NCBI GenBank assembly: GCA_009602725.1
Contig: WELB01000018.1
Location: forward strand, 840,862 to 891,158
Direction: 5' to 3'
Origin: Spirogloea muscicola
Lineage: Eukaryota > Streptophyta > Zygnematophyceae > Spirogloeales > Spirogloeaceae
Length of the DNA stretch: 50,297 nucleotides
Position 1 is the first letter of the stretch, and the number at the start of each line of letters is the position of its first letter. Position numbers and translations under genes: made by a program. Shown one piece after another: positions 45,040-50,297 of the stretch. The notes beneath the pieces were generated by a model, which worked only from the letters and a program-made list of their open reading frames with translations, ran no database searches and had not been told where the DNA came from.

Positions 45040-48000
45040 ATGCAGGCCCTGCAGCTGCGGTTGCCAGCGGCGGCGCTCCCGGCGGCCAAGTCGCGGCGCA
45101 ATGAGCAACCTCCTGCCCACCGCTGTTTGCCGCCGCCGCCGGCGCAGCTGGGCGGCGGCCGCCTCGTAGCTCGGCCCGGCGTCCTCTGCAGCGCCAGGCG
45201 GCAGCGGGTCCGTCGTCCGAAGTGGGTCCGAGATGCCGGGACGTCCGTGGGTACCACGACGCCGGACCTGACGGCATACATGACGCAGGGGCCGCTCTGG
45301 CCGAAGCTGGGCTTGCAGCCGGACGACATGGAGAGGTTCGTTTGTAAATGATGGCGGCGTACCCACAGCTGCGGCTTTGCAGGACCAAGTGTCGTCGTTA
45401 GATCCGCTTCGTCATATCGATGTCCTCGCTGGCCTGGGCAGCTCTGTGGGCATTTGCCATGGACGTCACAGGCAGCTCCTGTCCCTGCCACTTTCAAGTA
45501 GTACATGATGGCCTCCTAAGGAGGTACAAGAGGAGGTTGACGGTGGCGGAGGGCATGGCAGAGGCTGACACTCCACGAGCGGAATGGTCACTGACGGCCT
45601 GCACATCGAACAGCCCCGGCTGCAGCAGTTCTTGCAACTTCGCATCTGTTGTTGACGCTCTACTTGGGTCTGGTGCTAGCTCCGGGCTCCAAAGTTGCAG
45701 GGCAGGGGCCAAGCTCGGCATGCGCTTGGGAAATCAGACCCAACTCCGAAACCCTAAGCTTACTCTAAGCTAAGCTAAGCTAAGTTTACTCATTGACAGT
45801 CCTTGACCTGAGTAGTACGTGAAACCTAGATGCAGGTGTTGACCCTGATTTCGTGCTTGTGGGGATGCACCGTCCACTGTGTCAGTGAGATGGAGAAGTG
45901 GGAGCAGCTCGGGCAGCAGCTCGCGGAGCAGCTTGGCTTCGACAAGGGTGGCGCTCTGGACGAGAGCCAGCGGTGTCGGCTGTACCGCTACTACGTGCCC
46001 GCGTTTCTGTGGTGCCTCAACCAGCTGGAGCAGTACCAGCAGCAGTATGGCGGCGCGGCTGCTGATCGCAAGCCTCTTGTAGTGAGCTCCATTCTCCGAG
46101 TTTCGCTGCATCTAAACTTTGTGCTCGTACCCTGTGTCGTGCACACCTCTTGGCCGCAGCTCCACATGTCGACCATGCCTTTCTCGAGCGCTTCTCGTCT
46201 CGGCTTCGCAGTTTCACCAATCAAAACAAGGACGGCTGGAGAAAATGCAAATATGTAGACAGTACTCTATCTACCTCAGCCAGAACAATGATACCACGGC
46301 AGCTGCCTCCTGCTGATGCCGCTGATGCCGCCCTGTGCAGGTCGGCATCAGCGCCCCGCAGGGCTGTGGCAAGTCAACATTGGTAGAGTCACTCGAGTAC
46401 CTCTTCAACAAGTCCAACAGGTTGATTACGCCCCAGTGTGGTCAGACCATGACTTGCACAAGAGAAGCAATTAGTGGTGGCTAATTGCTGATACTAGCCA
46501 GCTATGCTTTATTTGTTCACTTGGGTATCCTACCCTCCTTTACAAGCTTTCAGGGAGGGCTGTGTGAGTAGGACTGAGTAGATTCTGCTCAGGAGATTGT
46601 AAAAATGTATCATAAGCTGTTTTTTCTTCACTTGGTCATTGCAATAGTTTTGGGCTTCACCCTGCTGATCTGAAGCTGCACTCACAGGAAGGCTGCTAGC
46701 ATTTCAATCGACGACTTCTACCTTACGGCTGCTGACCAAGTCAGTACATGAAAGGACTGCTTAGGCGCTCACCTTCATTCTCAATCTTGAGCAACCTTCA
46801 ACTCTCTTTTGGCACATTGCTTGTGTTACATCACATTTCCATTACACGTATTTGTGCAGGAAGCTCTCAGGGACGCGAATCCAGGAAACCGATTACTTGA
46901 GGTATACAACCAGCTCCTTCATATCTGATACTGACAATCACTGCGAGCTTGCCTTAAGTGTCAATGCTAGCCAATATTGTAACTCAATTTCCTCCTCAAT
47001 TGCATGGCGATGCTTGAGTTGTGGAGTCGTGAGCCAGCTGACATCGAGCAGCTCCCTTCTGCGTGTCATTAGCTGAGGGGGAACGCTGGCAGTCACGATC
47101 TGGCACTGGGCAAGGCCACTTTGGAGGCCCTAAAGGGGATCTCAAAGCCAGGTAGACACACTTAAGCCGATCCTAATTAAGTATCTACAGCTGAGTCCTA
47201 CAATTGATCATGACCTCACTCCTACAGCAAGTGTTGGGCCGATGTCAGGTGAAAACACCTGGCAACCAGACTGCCTACAGAGGAAGTGCAGTTGTCACGT
47301 AGACATGATGGAGAAGCCAAGGTCAATGCACGGTCTGTCATATCCTCACAGATCAGAAGCTGATGCGCTTGCTCTCGGCCATACGTTGTGCAGGGTCCAA
47401 GTTCCGTGTACCAAGGTACAACAAGGTGAGCTGCCACCAAACAACGCACTATATACCCAAATACATGAACCTGGGGACCCATGTATGTCTCATGCACCCT
47501 GCAGTCTAGCTATAAGCTCAATCACAGAAAGATTAAAGCCAGAGATCTTCTTGTGGCCAGATTTGCCACAAATCTATGCGGGAGTTAATTGGATTGCACC
47601 TACTAAGAGGCTAAATGTTCTGGGCTGCAGTCAGCACGTGCTGGGAAGGGCGACCGTGCGGACGAGTCTACCTGGCCCGAAGTTGAGGGCCCCTTGGAGG
47701 TTCGCCCCATGCCTGATGCTTGCGGGCCTTGTAAGTCTGACCAGCAAGTGCTGCATAGTAACCCACTGAATCTGTCAAAGCACAGTGTCACTACTCTAAA
47801 ATGGGGCTCAAAGTTGGCATATTGTGATGGTTGTTCTCATAACGTATGACACACCGGCCTGTCTGAAGCATATAGACAATAACACATCATAGCCTGACAT
47901 CTGTCTCTTGACGCGTCCGTTACTTAGATTGTGCTATTTGAGGGCTGGATGCTCGGCTTTGAGCCACTCCCATCGGAGAAAGTTGCAGATGTTGATCCAC

Positions 48001-48964
48001 AGGCAGGCACTCTGTTTGGGTTCAAGCTCCCTTGTCATGCAGACTCCTCACTGCTGCCATACCAAGTAGCCAATATAAGGCTTCGCTTAAGGCAAGCTGG
48101 ATCTTTCATATGCTGAAAATTGTTATGAGTTCCTGTGCAAGACTCGCTCTGATAGGTGAAACACGGTGACAATGGGCTGACTACCCCGGCCTGCTTGTGC
48201 TGTGAGCGCGCAGCTAGTGGTGGTGAATGACAAGCTGAAGGACTACGCAGCATGGCACAATGAGGTAGATGCCTGGATCATCATCGAAGTGGACGACCCG
48301 AATTGGGTCTTCGACTGGCGCCTTCAGGTGGCCACCATACGCTACTCCGTGGCATCAGTTTGAGTGTAAAGTGTATCCTGCTTATGGCCTAGGTACACAA
48401 CAGAGGTCAAGAAAGAGGCTCCATTTAAGCTTCGGAGTTACCCTGGATTGAGCCAGCAGTTGCTAAGTCTTCTTGCATTCCATCTAGACAGACTCTTCTT
48501 AGACTGCACGCTAACATATAGCGTGGGGCTGCTCTCTGTGGAATTGGCTTCTGCAGGCCGAGGTGGCAATGCGGAACAAGGGGAAGCCGGGCATGACTGA
48601 CGAGCAGGTCTGCCAGCAGCACCCTGTATTTGAACCCCTGATGTAGGAGCGTTACAACTCAGAAGCTCAGCAAGCTAAAGCTCACATCCCAGCATATACA
48701 AGTGATTGACATGCAATGCCTGACTGGAAATCATGAGCTTTCATGTGAGCTAGCCGGGGGCATATCAGCAATTATGGAGTTTCTGGGTAATGCAGCTTTT
48801 CAAAACAAAGTATGGCTTGGGCGCAGGTTGCGGACTTCGTGTCCACGTACATGCCGGCGTACAAGGCGTACCTGCCGCAGCTCTACAGCCGAGGTCCGCA
48901 AAATGCCGACTCGAACAAAACGCTCAAGCTGGTGATTGACAAGGGCAGGAACCCAATTGGGTAG
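45040..48964 (+). CDS. GLYK: D-glycerate 3-kinase, chloroplastic
   Basis: Phosphorylates D-glycerate with ATP to 3-phosphoglycerate, the last step of photorespiration, in the stroma. ATG at 45040-45042 begins an Arg/Ala-rich transit-peptide-like stretch, then MTQGPLWPKLGLQPDDME. Exons: 45040-45335, 45885-46081 (RYYVPAFLWCLNQLEQY), 46341-46420 (P-loop SAPQGCGKST), 46688-46739 (SISIDDFYLTAADQ), 46860-46901 (ANPGNRLLE), 47073-47151 (RGNAGSHDLALGKATLEALK), 47394-47425 (VPRYNK), 47631-47699 (KGDRADESTWPEVEGPLE), 47928-48002 (LFEGWMLGFEPLP), 48214-48327 (VDAWIIIEVDDPNWVFDWRL), 48557-48607 and 48827-48964 (YMPAYKAYLPQLY). TAG is at 48962-48964. Every join keeps frame. The intron 48003-48213 begins GC instead of GT. 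Motif order and length match plant GLYK closely. Confidence 0.93.
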
Positions 48965-49127
48965 GAGGCTCCGGGGGCCAAGCGTAGTCACTACTGTTGA
49001 GCTCTTTGCAAATTCCGTGACAGTTGAAGCTGCTTGGACCTGAATCACTTAAGTGCGCTTAATGGGCGATGGCTACCTGTGGTATCGAGTGTCGGTGGAG
49101 CTGCAGTGGCAGATGCTGCTGTCCCAG

Positions 49128-50297
49128 TCAACTGGCAAGATATCTTTGCAGGACAGTCAGGCCAGTCGGCGAGAATTTCTCAGTCGCCGTGAGAGCGCGA
49201 ATGTCCTCCAGGTCCATCCACCAGCTCCACTCCACCTCTTCCTTCTGCACAGTATCAGTTTTGACAAATGACGACGTAAATCATCATTGAAGAGGTGACA
49301 TGATGAACCACGCTTCGTGTCCCGCCAATAGCAATAAGTCGCTGTATCTGTTCATTCCAGCAACTCAAAGGACCGCAACTGATGCAACCGCCTTCAATAG
49401 CGTCGAAGGATGACTGGGCTGCTCGAGTCATGATCTGATGCCCGTTAGGTCCGAGCTCTGCAGGAGCAACATCACACTGACAATTGCACCAGTAGTTGTA
49501 GTGCTGGGTGGGTGGAGTACTTGAAGGACGAGCTCAACGTGGGGGGGCACGTCGAGCTTGAACGCGCAGCCCCAGACTCGACATGTCTGGTCAATGTACT
49601 TGAATGTGAAGATTTCCTCGAGCGCGTCGCTGTGAGGAGTGCCAGCCAGTTCAGTGCTCAGACCGCAAGTCCATGGGCTCCTTGCAGAGCTGAGCTCGTG
49701 CAGCTAGCCCGGCTTGTGGCGCAATCTGGGTCTGTAAGGCAACTCCATACTCTGCATTTGGGCGAGCTTGCCTCATCGACAGGCTCCGCGGAGCAAGCGG
49801 GCGGCGGCCGTGGCTCTGGGCGTCGCAGCCTCATCACCTCACGGCGGCTTCAAGGCCGAGCTCATCGCGGAGCTCCCGGCGCATCGCCGCCCCGTCCGAC
49901 TGGCTGCCACGGGCAGCGGGCGCACCCGGTCACGGCTGGGTTGAGGACTTAGCTTTCTGGGCTTTGGGATGAGGATAAGGGTTCAGTTGCACGCACAGCG
50001 GAGCTGCCGGCACTGACCAGCCGACGGGGTCGACGCTGTCGTGCTTCGCAGCTGGCGTCCAGGAGTTGGGCGGTATGGCGAATGTCAGGAGGTAAGGTCT
50101 TGGGGGTTGAGATTGGGGTTCAACTCGGGGTCGGGAGGGGGGTTTGGGGTTTTGGGAGCGCTGGCTCACCCGGCGTTCACGATGCCCGCGGTTAACGACG
50201 TCCAGCTCAGCGGCGCAGCGGCGCTCAGCCGCGGCAGCTCAGCCTCGGCGGCGGAGCGCCGGTGGCGGCGGAGCGGCGGCGGCGGCGGCGGCGGCGG
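49128..50297 (-). CDS. Nudix hydrolase, YfcD-like / IPP-isomerase-like subgroup, 5' end outside window
   Basis: Nudix enzymes hydrolyse nucleoside-diphosphate-linked substrates using a metal-binding helix. Four exons on minus: >50297-50170 (RRSAAEAELPRLS ... SWTSLTAGIVNAG), 49903-49838 (QSDGAAMRRELRDELGLEAA), 49629-49521 (ALEEIFTFKYIDQTCRVWGC then FKLDVPPHVELVLQ) and 49244-49128 (EEVEWSWWMDLEDI, KFSPTGLTVLQRYLAS, TGA). All three joins keep frame with GT-AG borders. T-A-G-I-V-N-A-G before the helix, C-R-V-W-G and Q-K-E-E-V-E...W follow the layout of E. coli YfcD. The box reads RELRDELGL where the consensus is RExxEExGU, with Asp for the first Glu of the EE pair, and Gln where GE is usual. The substrate is unknown. 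It is convergent with GLYK, 163 bp apart. Confidence 0.78.

Noticed and set aside
44821-45351. Longer N-terminal extension of glycerate kinase starting at 44821
   Set aside because: The upstream part is the hairpin repeat module (GWPSQPPPS... frame). ATG at 45040 gives a normal transit-peptide-like start.

Overview
The window is nuclear DNA of a green alga, most likely a trebouxiophyte-like chlorophyte. Every recognisable gene is split into many short exons by GT-AG introns (one probable GC-AG). The gene set includes plant and plastid types: a chloroplast EF-Ts polyprotein with an S1 domain, D-glycerate 3-kinase of photorespiration, and a plant-type WD40 inositol 5-phosphatase. This assignment is inferred from protein families read by eye; no search was run.

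Layout. 1-1460: inverted duplication with a Copia-type gag remnant, then two decayed copies of an unnamed repeat peptide. 1461-2977: no gene recognised. 2978-10417 (-): hybrid histidine kinase with a long coiled-coil region, a histidine kinase core and a C-terminal receiver. 10418-15778: a 5-kb repeat field made of one composite dispersed element, with a tRNA-Lys 5' half inside it. 15779-22327 (+): WD40 / inositol polyphosphate 5-phosphatase (FRA3 type). 23664-26090 (+): SAM-dependent methyltransferase of the EEF1A-lysine methyltransferase (METTL) group. 26426-31332 (-): plastid EF-Ts polyprotein, its N-terminus lost in an 867-N gap. 32200-32532 (-): first exons of a (6-4) photolyase / animal-like cryptochrome, also cut by the gap. 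33001-39154 (+): TFIIH core subunit TFB1/p62. 39155-40283: repeats. 40284-43162 (+): F-box/WD40 protein with an apparent 1-nt frameshift. 43163-45039: repeats. 45040-48964 (+): D-glycerate 3-kinase. 49128-50297 (-): YfcD-like Nudix hydrolase running off the window end.

The genes do not form one pathway. Two relations stand out. Photolyase and TFIIH p62, both DNA-repair proteins, are divergently transcribed from about 470 bp. The EF-Ts polyprotein and glycerate kinase both serve the chloroplast.

The least explained element is a dispersed repeat whose copies share a conserved coding 3' end (peptide close to SDLRLLSRGY, then TGA), a spacer and a GGGCTGGC...GCCAGCCC hairpin module. About a dozen copies are present on both strands. 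They differ mainly at synonymous or conservative sites, which suggests 5'-truncated copies of an undescribed protein-coding mobile element.
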